From Clostridiaceae bacterium (GTDB lineage Bacteria > Bacillota > Clostridia > Oscillospirales > Acutalibacteraceae), in the NCBI GenBank assembly GCA_030530095.1, contig JAUMVO010000005.1:1-64000 (forward strand): a stretch of DNA of 64,000 nucleotides. Reading direction: 5' to 3'. Shown one piece after another: positions 17,154 to 24,725 of this stretch (position 1 is the first letter of the stretch; each line of letters starts with the position of its first letter). Under the pieces are notes generated by a model. That model ran no database searches, was not told where the DNA came from, and saw nothing but the letters and a program-made list of their open reading frames with translations. The position numbers and the translations under genes were made by a program.

Positions 17154-18614
17154 TTATTTTTTCTTCTTTTTCGACGATTCCGAACCGTAGCCGTAGCCGT
17201 AACCGTAACCGTATCTCTTGCCGTAGAACTTAACCCTGCCCGAGCCTTCCGAGTGATTGAAGATGCAGCCGATAATTTCGGTGCCTGAATTCTCAAAGTT
17301 GTCAACGGCTCTCTTGATTCTTCTGGCAGAAGCGAAGTCCTGCTTAACTACGAGAACGATAGTATCTGCATACGCAGCGAGGATAGAAGCATCGGCAATA
17401 ATTCCGCAGGGAGCGGTATCGATAATAACGTAGTCGAACTCCTTCTTGGCGGATTCAATAATCTCCTCCATCTTGGGTGAAGAAAGAATTTCAGTCGAAT
17501 TCTCAACCGCAAGGCTAGAGACGAGCACAAAGAGCTGATACTTCTCGGAATACTTGATTGATTCCTTAAGCGTCTTTTTGCCCGAAACGATGCCGCAGAT
17601 GCCCTCGTCGTCCGTTGCGGCAAAGCCGAGAGTCTTCGCAACCGAAGGCTTACGAAGGTCGGCGTCTATGAGAAGAACAGACTTGCCGTTCTGCGCAAGG
17701 GAAAGAGCAATATTGGTAGCACTTGTAGTCTTACCTTCATTGGCAAGAGTACTTGTAACAATAATCGTCTTATAATTCTGTCTTGAAGCGGCGTGCTCAA
17801 TCTTTGTTCTGATAAGCTTATACGCCTCAATGAATGCGAAACCGGTCTTTTTATCGGTGATAAGAATGCCCTGCTTTGCCTCGCCCTTCTTGACTTTCCT
17901 GTTAACTCTGTTGAGCGTACCGAGAACCTTCATGCCGAGCTTCGAGGAGATATCGTCTGAGTTCTTGATTGTATCCTTGAATATTACGGCAGCAATAATT
18001 ACAAGGCATGTGCCGCCGAAGCCGACTATAAATCCGAGTAACGAATAAATTATCATGCTGTTATTCGCGTTCGGCTTTTCTGCTTTAAGAGGAGGGTCGA
18101 TAACCGTTAGTGCAGTATTGGGAATAGCGGTCTCAATCTCTTCCTGATAATTGTCAACATAAGCCTGAGCTATGGCGTATGCGCTGTCAGGATTCGTGGT
18201 TGTAACCGTAAGATAAACGATAGCAGTGTCCTCAACCGACTTAACCGATACGCAGCGTTTGATATCGTCAGGAGTTGCGTCATATCCGCAGGAAGCCGCA
18301 ACCTTGGTAGCAAGCTCGGTCGTAGTAAAAACGTACTTAAACGTTTCGGCCAGTGTAGCCGAAGCTATAAGGTCCGAGTTGGACTGACCGGCAACAGTGA
18401 TTGCCGAGGACTTGTTGCTGGCGATAAACATAATCTGCGAAGAATACTTAGGCGTGTAATTAAGCTTCGCAACCGCAAAACCGATTGAAGCGCAGAGAAT
18501 TGCAACAAGAGCTATAACAAGCCATTTGTCAAGCAACTTTTTGCCGTATATCAACAATTTGTCCAGGCTGAGCCCTTCCTCGTAATCTTTTTTAGATTCA
18601 GAATTGTAATTCAT
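17154..18614 (-). CDS. Wzz/CpsCD-type polysaccharide co-polymerase and BY-kinase fusion
   Basis: A 486-residue membrane protein. Residues 15-210 are a Wzz chain-length domain with membrane helices at about 31-49 and 187-212. Residues 265-470 are a CpsD/CapB-type tyrosine kinase with a Walker A-like motif TLANEGKTTSATN (about 289-301), Walker A' VLLIDADLRKPS (313-324) and a Walker B-like YVIIDTAP. The tail RYGYGYGYGYG followed by Ser/Lys is the Tyr cluster that these kinases autophosphorylate. In Firmicutes the two halves are usually separate proteins (CpsC, CpsD); here they are fused as in Proteobacteria. No glycosyltransferases are near, so its target (capsule, exopolysaccharide or other) is unknown. 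ATG at 18614 follows AGAGGAG. Confidence 0.88.
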   Translation of the reverse strand: MNYNSESKKDYEEGLSLDKLLIYGKKLLDKWLVIALVAILCASIGFAVAKLNYTPKYSSQIMFIASNKSSAITVAGQSNSDLIASATLAETFKYVFTTTELATKVAASCGYDATPDDIKRCVSVKSVEDTAIVYLTVTTTNPDSAYAIAQAYVDNYQEEIETAIPNTALTVIDPPLKAEKPNANNSMIIYSLLGFIVGFGGTCLVIIAAVIFKDTIKNSDDISSKLGMKVLGTLNRVNRKVKKGEAKQGILITDKKTGFAFIEAYKLIRTKIEHAASRQNYKTIIVTSTLANEGKTTSATNIALSLAQNGKSVLLIDADLRKPSVAKTLGFAATDDEGICGIVSGKKTLKESIKYSEKYQLFVLVSSLAVENSTEILSSPKMEEIIESAKKEFDYVIIDTAPCGIIADASILAAYADTIVLVVKQDFASARRIKRAVDNFENSGTEIIGCIFNHSEGSGRVKFYGKRYGYGYGYGYGSESSKKKKK

Positions 18615-18655
18615 TTTACTCTCCTCTTTTATGAAATCATATAATCACGCATAGT

Positions 18656-18684
18656 ATTTTAACATAAATACAATCAATATACAA
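18656..18684 (-). promoter_or_regulatory. Possible promoter of the Wzz/BY-kinase gene
   Basis: TTGTAT (18679-18684) and TAAAAT (18656-18661) on the minus strand are 17 bp apart in the 84-bp gap after the ABC transporter gene. No terminator hairpin is visible before it, so read-through from the ABC gene also remains possible. Confidence 0.45.
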
Positions 18685-18698
18685 CAATTAATTTGTTT

Positions 18699-20369
18699 TT
18701 AGTCCAAATTTCTGAGCGTAATTCCCTTGTCCTCAATCTTCAATTCCTTGTTGCAGATTTCGTACGCAGCGCTCTTGTGTGAAATGATTATGCAGGTCTT
18801 TTCGTTAAGGCCTCTGATATTCTCGAGCAACTGCTTTTCGGTTGCCTCGTCAAGCGCGCTCGTCGCCTCGTCGAGCAGCAGTATAGGCGCACCCGTAAGC
18901 ACGGCACGGGCGATGGCGAGACGCTGAACCTGACCTTCGGACAGTCCGTGACCGTTTTCGAGAAGTACGGTGTCCAGTCCGTCGGGAAGCTCTTTAATAA
19001 ATTCGTCGGCGCAGCTGATAACCGCCGCCTTCATAATCTCCTCATCGCTTGCTGTGTCGTTAACAAATCTGAGATTGTCTCTGATGGTACCGCTGAAGAG
19101 CATATTGCCCTGCGGCACGTAAGCAAACAGCGGACGCGTGTACTTGTCGACTGCGTATTCGCTGCCGCCCGAAATAATACTTATCTTGCCTTCGTCAACG
19201 GGCAGAACTCCGACGAGCAGCTTGAACAGCGTGCTCTTCCCGATGCCGGAAATACCCGAAATCATAATGAAATCGTTTTTCTTTATATCAAAGCTTCCGT
19301 TTTCGAGCACCGTATCTCTGTCGTAGCTGAAGCTTACACCGTCAAATCTGATGCAATCGAGCTCATCATAAAGCTTTTTTGTATCAACGTCGGGTGAGTT
19401 GACAGCCTTGCTCTGCTGCATATTTTCAATTTCAATAATTCTCTCAGCCGAGGAAAGCATCGAATAGTACTGCGGTACTATGCCCGACAGTCCCGTGAAG
19501 GGTGTCTGGACCTGACCTATAAGCTGAATGATGGCGGTCAGTGTGCCGAAGGAAATAGTTCCCGCGCACAGCTTCAGTCCGCCCCATACAAGGCCGAACA
19601 GATAGCCGAGTGAAAACGCGGCAGAGAATCCGAGATTCGCAAAAATTGACCAGCGGTTCTTTCTTATCTTAGCTTTGTAGTTTTCCTGCTGAAGGCCGTC
19701 GGCGTTTTTGCGTATCTTGGAAGCTACGCCGAAAATCTTGACAACGAGCAGGCTCTCTATAGCCTCCTGCATAAACGAGCGCACCTCACCGTCAGTCTCC
19801 TGAACCGAGCGGTGAAGCTTTTTGATAGAGCCTCTGAAAATACGGGTAAACACAAACAGCACCACACCCGCCAGCAGAAACAGAAGGGCAAACTTCTTGT
19901 CAAAATGGAACAGTACGGCAAACGCGCATACAAGCCTTGTCAGCATAGCGGCGAGGCTCGGTACTATCGTAGTGACCGCCTGACTGACAACATTTACGTC
20001 GCTTGTCAGCCTTGTCAGCAACTCGCCCGAATGGAACTCACTGATTTTAAGATAATCCTTCTTGAGTATCTGTGAGAATAAATCGGACTTGTACTTCATT
20101 TCAAGCTTGCCCGAAATTCTGACCTCAAGCGCCTTGCAACCTAAGCGCAGAGCTATCTGCGCGGCTATAACCGCGAGGAGAATTACGGCGTATTTCAGCA
20201 AACCGTCCCTGTCGCCGCGCACAGCCGAGTCAATAATGTATTTTGCAAATACTGCCATTGAAACTCCGCACGCCGAATACAGGGCGTTGCCGATTACCAG
20301 CAGCACCAATCCGCCGAGCTCCTTTTTAGAACTCTTGACTATCCAATTCAAAGCCGAATTGTTTTTCAT
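18699..20369 (-). CDS. ABC exporter (fused permease and ATPase) of the peptide cluster
   Basis: A 556-residue half-transporter: six membrane helices in residues 1-300, then an ATPase domain with Walker A SGISGIGKST (371-380), Q-loop YVPQG, signature LSEGQ (476-480, where most have LSGGQ), Walker B ILLLDE (496-501) and H-loop IISHK. There is no N-terminal C39 peptidase domain, so cleavage of any peptide cargo would need a separate protease; the preceding gene encodes a candidate. The start overlaps the peptidase stop by ATGA, so the two are translationally coupled. It is the last gene of a four-gene operon with PqqD-like and HprK-like proteins. Export of a modified peptide is inferred from this context. 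A lipid or drug substrate cannot be excluded. Confidence 0.85.
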   Translation of the reverse strand: MKNNSALNWIVKSSKKELGGLVLLVIGNALYSACGVSMAVFAKYIIDSAVRGDRDGLLKYAVILLAVIAAQIALRLGCKALEVRISGKLEMKYKSDLFSQILKKDYLKISEFHSGELLTRLTSDVNVVSQAVTTIVPSLAAMLTRLVCAFAVLFHFDKKFALLFLLAGVVLFVFTRIFRGSIKKLHRSVQETDGEVRSFMQEAIESLLVVKIFGVASKIRKNADGLQQENYKAKIRKNRWSIFANLGFSAAFSLGYLFGLVWGGLKLCAGTISFGTLTAIIQLIGQVQTPFTGLSGIVPQYYSMLSSAERIIEIENMQQSKAVNSPDVDTKKLYDELDCIRFDGVSFSYDRDTVLENGSFDIKKNDFIMISGISGIGKSTLFKLLVGVLPVDEGKISIISGGSEYAVDKYTRPLFAYVPQGNMLFSGTIRDNLRFVNDTASDEEIMKAAVISCADEFIKELPDGLDTVLLENGHGLSEGQVQRLAIARAVLTGAPILLLDEATSALDEATEKQLLENIRGLNEKTCIIISHKSAAYEICNKELKIEDKGITLRNLD

Positions 20370-20812
20370 TTTTTGAGTTTACCTCTGATTTTAACTATAT
20401 ATTTTCTCACGGGGAAGAGGGCGCGCCACAAAGCACAGTAAAATCCGTAACACTTGGTAGTTACGGGAAACTCCCTGCCCTTACGTCTGATTGAAACGAC
20501 CTTTCCGATAATCTGAGAGTGAAGAACGCCCGTTTCCTCAATCCACTGATTATCGCCGCACATCGTATAGACACCGTCCTCAGCCTTTCTCACTCTGTGC
20601 AGAACGTAGGCGCCGTCAGGCCGACGGTAAAACGGAATATCGTCCTTTTCCAGCGGTCCCGAAACCGCGCCGAGCACGACTGTATCCCTGCCCTCAACTA
20701 AAAGCGGGAGCATGCTTGTACCCTTGACGGCAATTTCAAAGGTTCCGCCGCTTTTGAGCGTTTCCTCTATCACGGGAGCCAGCTGCTCCATTGTAATCTT
20801 TTTTGTTTCCAA
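20366..20812 (-). CDS. S24/S26-family signal-peptidase-like protease
   Basis: A 148-residue protein with GTSMLP, in which Ser33 is the expected nucleophile, VEGRDTVVL, the RRPDGAYVLHRV block and CGDNQWIEE, the order of conserved boxes in signal peptidases. The general base position in YVLHRV is His72 rather than Lys. A Ser/His pair is typical of SipW/ER-type enzymes. There is no N-terminal membrane anchor; a weakly hydrophobic C-terminal segment (about 123-138) may associate with the membrane. The start is a TTG at 20812 with GAGG 10 nt upstream. An ATG seven codons later lacks a good site. It lies 5 bp after the PqqD-like gene and overlaps the ABC gene by 4 bp. It probably processes the peptide moved by that exporter. 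Confidence 0.75.
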   Translation of the reverse strand: METKKITMEQLAPVIEETLKSGGTFEIAVKGTSMLPLLVEGRDTVVLGAVSGPLEKDDIPFYRRPDGAYVLHRVRKAEDGVYTMCGDNQWIEETGVLHSQIIGKVVSIRRKGREFPVTTKCYGFYCALWRALFPVRKYIVKIRGKLKK

Positions 20813-20817
20813 TAAAC

Positions 20818-21087
20818 TCAGTCCTCAATAAGCTTCTGCGCCTGAAGCTTAATAATAAACCTGTCAACATCTTTTTCGACTGCCTCGCGCGAAGCGTCAT
20901 ACTCGGCGAGAACGGCGTCAACAATTTCCTCTTTGGAGGCGCCGTTTTCACTCTCAAGCATACGCCAGATAAATGTGCCGACGTCGTTGAGCGTCATAAT
21001 GCCGTTGAAGCTTACCTGTGTTCCTACGGGAACGACTATATTGCTTCCGGCAACCTCTCTTAAAATATAACCGTCTTTAATCTTCAT
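20818..21087 (-). CDS. PqqD-like protein (probable RiPP recognition element)
   Basis: An 89-residue stand-alone PqqD-family protein with the typical pattern LNDVGTFIWRMLE … EEIVDAVLAEYD … VEKDVDRFIIKL …KLIED: a winged-helix fold with three C-terminal helices. In known RiPP pathways PqqD-like domains bind the leader of a precursor peptide and hand it to modifying enzymes. Here no radical SAM enzyme or cyclase is near. The neighbours are an HprK-like protein (11-bp overlap upstream) and a peptidase (5-bp gap downstream). GAGG precedes the ATG inside the end of the upstream gene. The 40-residue peptide at 22171-22293 is the obvious candidate ligand. Confidence 0.85.
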   Translation of the reverse strand: MKIKDGYILREVAGSNIVVPVGTQVSFNGIMTLNDVGTFIWRMLESENGASKEEIVDAVLAEYDASREAVEKDVDRFIIKLQAQKLIED

Positions 21088-21796
21088 TTATATCATCCTC
21101 AATTCCGTTATATGCCGTCATTACTGCGTCGCGTGAAATGTTACAGCGAAGCTTGTAAACGGGCACGTCTGTCAGCACCTTGTCAAGCAAGCTGAGCATT
21201 TTTATCATATATTCCTTTTTGGCAGGTCTTATAGTCTGGGACATAAAAAGCGGCAACGCTTCTTTGGGCGTAATGCGTTCTATCGAATTATCCGCCGCCC
21301 TTTCAAGAAACACTATCGCCCTTATCGGTACGAGCTGATTCGAACTCTCGTCGTTCTTACCCGAGAACGGTGTTCCGCAGGCATAAAACGTTCCGTCAAT
21401 CTCCCGCACGGCAGGTTTGTCGTCATTAATCATTGTAACGCCGTCAAGGTGTTCGAGCCAAAGATGCGTGTGGGTTGACTTGCCCGTTCCGCTTTTGGCG
21501 GAAAAGAGATACGCCCTGCCGTCCTTTGCAACACACGAAGCGTGCAGAAGCATACCGTCAAAATTCAGAAGCTTATAATAAAACGCTTCCCCCATATAAA
21601 TATAACGGCACTCGTCAACCGTGAGCTGAGGCAGAGCCGCATGCTTTTCCGAGAGCACGCTGTCGGGCATATCGACCGAGAAGTCTGGTGCAGCGCTTTG
21701 ATCCGCAGACAGATATGCGCGGCTGCGCTCGAACAGCAGACCGCTGTCAAGACAGTTCATTGCAACCTTAAGCCCTGCTATATCAAAAAGCTCCAT
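21077..21796 (-). CDS. HPr kinase-like P-loop protein of the peptide cluster
   Basis: A 239-residue protein. The C-terminal half resembles the HprK/PEP-carboxykinase-like fold: HASCVAKDGRAYLFSA, then the Walker A SAKSGTGKST (99-108), and INDDKPAV with the Asp pair at 125-126 that follows the P-loop in HPr kinases. The HprK N-terminal domain and Ser-loop signature are missing. Similar stand-alone homologues occur in RiPP clusters; in paeninodin-type lasso peptide clusters one phosphorylates the precursor. The ATG at 21796 is chosen because GGGAGG lies 4 nt before it, so the TTG further upstream would sit inside the ribosome binding site. It heads the operon, with a possible promoter at 21827-21855. 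Substrate unknown; phosphorylation of the small peptide is inference. Confidence 0.75.
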   Translation of the reverse strand: MELFDIAGLKVAMNCLDSGLLFERSRAYLSADQSAAPDFSVDMPDSVLSEKHAALPQLTVDECRYIYMGEAFYYKLLNFDGMLLHASCVAKDGRAYLFSAKSGTGKSTHTHLWLEHLDGVTMINDDKPAVREIDGTFYACGTPFSGKNDESSNQLVPIRAIVFLERAADNSIERITPKEALPLFMSQTIRPAKKEYMIKMLSLLDKVLTDVPVYKLRCNISRDAVMTAYNGIEDDINED

Positions 21797-21826
21797 AAGT
21801 CCTCCCAAAAATGTACATTCATAGTT

Positions 21827-21855
21827 ATTGTATCATTATTTTCCCGTTTTGTATA
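21827..21855 (-). promoter_or_regulatory. Possible promoter of the HprK-PqqD-peptidase-ABC operon
   Basis: TACAAT (21827-21832) with TATACA (21850-21855) at 17 bp on the minus strand. The -35 is weak (4 of 6). It lies between the gene start and the dispersed repeat, so the operon need not depend on read-through from the peptide gene. Confidence 0.45.
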
Positions 21856-21893
21856 GGTATTATTTGAAAAAGGAACTCTAATCCGCAAATACA

Positions 21894-22086
21894 AATTTGA
21901 GTTTGTCGGGGAGTTTGGTTTATCGCCAAACGTTGCTTCCCCTTGTAGGGGAAGCTGGATTTTTGCGAAGCAAAAAGACTGATGAGGTCGTAGTTTACCT
22001 CATCCACCGCCTTACGGCGGTCCCCCTTCCCCTGAGAGGGGAAGGAACGAAAGAGGTTTATCAATCTCCTCGACAAACTCCGATTT
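21894..22086. repeat. Dispersed multi-hairpin repeat, family A, copy 1
   Basis: About 190 bp, nearly identical to 30945-31137 and, inverted, to 50730-50924. The ends are imperfect inverted repeats around GAGTTTGTCGGGGAG (21899-21913) and CTCCTCGACAAACTC. Inside are five consecutive hairpins: 21935-21955, 21960-21976, 21981-22004, 22006-22021 and 22025-22045. It encodes nothing credible and separates the small peptide gene from the HprK-like gene. Confidence 0.85.
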
Positions 22087-22103
22087 ATTTGTCCCGTAAA
22101 TGC

Positions 22104-22134
22104 AAATAACGCAGGGTGATTGCTCACCCTGCGT
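22104..22134. terminator. Hairpin downstream of the small peptide gene
   Basis: ACGCAGGGTGA (22109-22119) and TCACCCTGCGT (22124-22134) form a perfect 11-bp stem with a 4-nt loop, 36 bp after the peptide stop. The minus-strand tail is only moderately U-rich (TTATTTGCATTT); the better T run is on the plus side. Termination of the peptide transcript is likely but not certain. Confidence 0.6.
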
Positions 22135-22170
22135 ATATCTGTTTTTAATTTGCGCCGGACTAGCCGTCGA

Positions 22171-22293
22171 TTAGATATCCTGCCAACCGTCGTCGCCGCC
22201 CTCAACGGGGCCGGTACCAACGGAAAGTGTGATGATATCCTCTACCTCAAACTCAGCTACTTCGAAATCAGGCGCATTATAATTCTTTTTCAT
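22171..22293 (-). CDS. Small acidic peptide, candidate precursor of a RiPP-like system
   Basis: A 40-residue ORF. The ATG at 22293 is preceded by AAAGGAG at ideal spacing (9 nt) and the ORF ends with TAA at 22171-22173. It starts MKKNYNAPDFEVAEF, runs through EVEDIITLS and ends in a Gly/Asp-rich tail with GGDDGWQDI. The first ~23 residues would suit a leader (charged, amphipathic) and the Gly-rich, Trp-containing C-terminal ~17 residues a core; that split is inferred. It has no Cys and only Thr22, Ser24 and Thr27 as hydroxyl residues besides Tyr5. It follows the secreted-protein gene at 22318 by 24 bp, so is probably co-transcribed with it, and is followed by a hairpin. Across one repeat lie HprK-like, PqqD-like, peptidase and exporter genes. 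I know of no characterised product. Confidence 0.7.
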   Translation of the reverse strand: MKKNYNAPDFEVAEFEVEDIITLSVGTGPVEGGDDGWQDI

Positions 22294-22317
22294 AATTAAA
22301 ATCTCCTTTATTCGAAA

Positions 22318-23454
22318 TTAAGCATTAAGCTGTGCGGTAGTGATGGTCTTCTCAACTGCTGCAGGATAGAAGATAACCTGCTCAGTGCCTGTGCTGTCGA
22401 GATACCTAGCGTAGCCCATGAAGGTAACAGGCAGGTTCTCAAATGCAGCGCGAGAGCCTCTGAGGATAGCGCCGAAGTAACCGTCTGCGGTGTCGCTTGC
22501 CTTTGAGATGTAGTCTGTCTCAGCAGCTTCATAACCTGTAGCGGCAGTGCCGTCGATTACGAGAGCCTTTGCAGCAGCCTCATCAAAGTCAGCCTCTGCA
22601 CCGTGGAATGCTACGATACCAACAGAAGTAAGAGCGTTAGCTGTCGGAGCCGGATCAGTACCGTGAGTAGTTGTGTTCGGGAAGTAGGTGTCGAAGTCAG
22701 AATCAGTGATTACGGATGTGATTCTCATCTGAACATCGTAACCGCCGGAATTCTTCTTCAGCTGAGTCTTAACGTAGTTAACCTCAGGACCTGTAGCACC
22801 AACGTGGATGGTAACTGAACCGAGGCTCCACATGTTTGTTGCTGCGAATCCAAAATCAGGACCTGATTCGCCGTAAAGACCACTAGCAAATTCATCAACT
22901 ACATAGCAGTTGTAATCTGCGAAACTATCCTTATTGAATGCAATAGTGTAATCGCCGTCAGGAGCATCTGCCTTAACCCTCATCTTAACTGTGAAGAGTG
23001 CAACAGGAGCATCTACAGAAGGAGCGAAATCACCGCCGGGAGCGCTTACGAAATAACCGATGATAGCATCGCCGTCACTGATTGTTGTTCCCATACCCAA
23101 AAGAGTATTGTTGTCAACTGCCTGTGACATAGAGTTATCAAATGCAGCTGTAAAGTTGTCAGCAACTGCAAAGCCATGATCAAGAAGATCTGCGCTGGTC
23201 GAATAGGGCTCAATACCTGTTGAGTCGTAGCCGAGAATGATCTGGCTGTCAGCCTTAACGGCAGCAGCTTCAGCATTCGTCTGGCAGTAAATTGTCAGAA
23301 CAATCTCATCACCTGCAGCATAAGTAGCCTTATCTGCCGTGATAGTTGCTTCAGCAACGGTGTCAGCAGGAATAGCATAAGCACTGAGAGCAATAACACT
23401 AAGAAGCATCATAAGTGCCATAACAACACTTAAGATCTTTTTTGAAGTTCTCAT
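22318..23454 (-). CDS. Secreted protein with cohesin-like N-terminal domain
   Basis: A 378-residue exported protein. A signal peptide (residues 1-27, ending AYA) is followed by a beta-sandwich-like region (about 33-170) with ITADKATYAAGDEIVLTIYCQTN, a strand pattern seen in cohesin-like and related extracellular modules. A second domain (about 180-375) has no family I recognise. Unlike the next gene upstream it has no dockerin. The start at 23454 has GGAGG upstream. It is the middle gene of a probable three-gene operon from the promoter at 24697-24725, ending with the 40-residue peptide gene. The cohesin call is tentative because the usual binding-face motifs could not be checked. Confidence 0.55.
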   Translation of the reverse strand: MRTSKKILSVVMALMMLLSVIALSAYAIPADTVAEATITADKATYAAGDEIVLTIYCQTNAEAAAVKADSQIILGYDSTGIEPYSTSADLLDHGFAVADNFTAAFDNSMSQAVDNNTLLGMGTTISDGDAIIGYFVSAPGGDFAPSVDAPVALFTVKMRVKADAPDGDYTIAFNKDSFADYNCYVVDEFASGLYGESGPDFGFAATNMWSLGSVTIHVGATGPEVNYVKTQLKKNSGGYDVQMRITSVITDSDFDTYFPNTTTHGTDPAPTANALTSVGIVAFHGAEADFDEAAAKALVIDGTAATGYEAAETDYISKASDTADGYFGAILRGSRAAFENLPVTFMGYARYLDSTGTEQVIFYPAAVEKTITTAQLNA

Positions 23455-23509
23455 TGTTTATTTTCCTCCAATTAATAATATTCAACAAATAACACTTGCG
23501 TATTACTTA

Positions 23510-24664
23510 TTATTGATAATAAGTGTTTGCCGCAAAATGAGCAGCTGCAACTGTAGCAACAGTGCTTGTTGCACTGAATTTCTTAGCAGTAATAGGTGCG
23601 GTAACATATGTCTTAACAGCACCAGCATCAGCGGTATTGATAAGATTTAATGTAGGTGCGTTAGTACCTGCACAGTTAGCAGCCATTCTCTTAACCGAAT
23701 TAACGGGAGCAAGTGAAGCGTTGGTAATAGCAGCTTTAACAGCACCCGCATCAACAGTATTGATAAGACCGTTGCCGTCAACGTCACCGAAGATAACAAC
23801 TACATACTGAGCAACCGTTGTGCCGCCGGAGTTCTTAACAGAAATAACTGTACCTGTGCCGTAGCCCGAAGTACCGATAGATCTTGAGAAGGACATTGTT
23901 CCGCCGTTGGTAACCTCAAGGTTAGTCGTGAGGTAATTGGTGTTCATAAATGTGTTGTTAGCAGCCTGCGGGAAGCCGTAAACAGCACCTGCATAAGTGC
24001 CGCCGAAGGTCTTATGGGTATCAATCTTGATGTTGTTTGTAGTACCTGTAGCTGTAAGAACAAGCTCAGGATCAGCTGAACCGTAAGCTACTTCAACAGA
24101 AACCGTGTTGAGAGTCTGTCCCATAGTTGTAAGCTCAGCAGTCTTAGGATCAGAACCGTCGAAGGAACCGATATAGAACTTACCGGTCGGATTCGAAGTG
24201 GTCTTCTGATCAGCATCGATTGCGAATGTACCTGTACCCTCTGTTGCCGAAGCAGTGAAGGTAAGAGTAGCAATAACTGTCTCGTTTCCGTTAAGGTTCG
24301 GAGCTACAGGAGCGCCGTCAGTCTTCGGAATAGCGGTGAGGATAACCTTACCTGCAGTAGCAGTGTTGGTAATCTTCTCGGTAACGCCTGCGCCGAAAAC
24401 GTCATTGATTGTAGCACTTACGAATGTGAAAAGAGTGTTATCGTAAGTAATCGGAAGAGACATGGGGCCTGCATAGAAATCCTCTGCAGAAACTGCCTTT
24501 ACTGTGATTGTAACGGTATCTCCGTTAGCAACGTTTGTAACGTCAGCAGCAACCGTAACGGTAGCCGTCGGTGTAGTAACGGTTGCGAACGAAGCCATAG
24601 CGAATACGCTGAGAGCCATTACAAGAGCCAAGGCAAGACTTAAAACCTTCTTAGATTTTGACAT
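23510..24664 (-). CDS. Secreted cohesin-like/dockerin-like protein
   Basis: A 384-residue exported protein: signal peptide (1-27, ending FAT/ASFA), a cohesin-like beta domain (about 30-175, ATVTVAADVTNVANGDTVTITVKA … LPITYDNTLFTFVSA), a second region, then a C-terminal dockerin-like pair. The first half, GDVDGNGLINTVDAGAVKAAIT, has the Asp/Asn calcium-loop pattern of type I dockerins. The second, NLINTADAGAVKTYVT, has lost part of its loop. Both repeats keep the ADAGAVK/VDAGAVK helix. A cohesin-like and a dockerin-like module in one small protein suggests a surface-assembly subunit rather than a cellulase. Strong promoter at 24697-24725; ATG at 24664 follows AAGGAGG. Confidence 0.7.
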   Translation of the reverse strand: MSKSKKVLSLALALVMALSVFAMASFATVTTPTATVTVAADVTNVANGDTVTITVKAVSAEDFYAGPMSLPITYDNTLFTFVSATINDVFGAGVTEKITNTATAGKVILTAIPKTDGAPVAPNLNGNETVIATLTFTASATEGTGTFAIDADQKTTSNPTGKFYIGSFDGSDPKTAELTTMGQTLNTVSVEVAYGSADPELVLTATGTTNNIKIDTHKTFGGTYAGAVYGFPQAANNTFMNTNYLTTNLEVTNGGTMSFSRSIGTSGYGTGTVISVKNSGGTTVAQYVVVIFGDVDGNGLINTVDAGAVKAAITNASLAPVNSVKRMAANCAGTNAPTLNLINTADAGAVKTYVTAPITAKKFSATSTVATVAAAHFAANTYYQ

Positions 24665-24696
24665 CTAATTTGCCTCCTTATTCTATTTTCCCAATA

Positions 24697-24725
24697 ACTA
24701 TACACTTAATTTTGAAAAATGTCAA
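24697..24725 (-). promoter_or_regulatory. Strong sigma-A-type promoter of the secreted-protein/peptide operon
   Basis: A perfect TTGACA (24720-24725), 17 bp spacer and TATAGT (24697-24702) on the minus strand, 33 bp ahead of the start codon. Confidence 0.8.

Noticed and set aside
21897..22220. Frames through family A repeats giving SFPSQGKGDRRKAVDEVNYD-type products, also at 30936-31175 and 50653-50982
   Set aside because: The same peptide recurs only because the DNA repeat recurs; it is a string of hairpins and there is no ribosome binding site.
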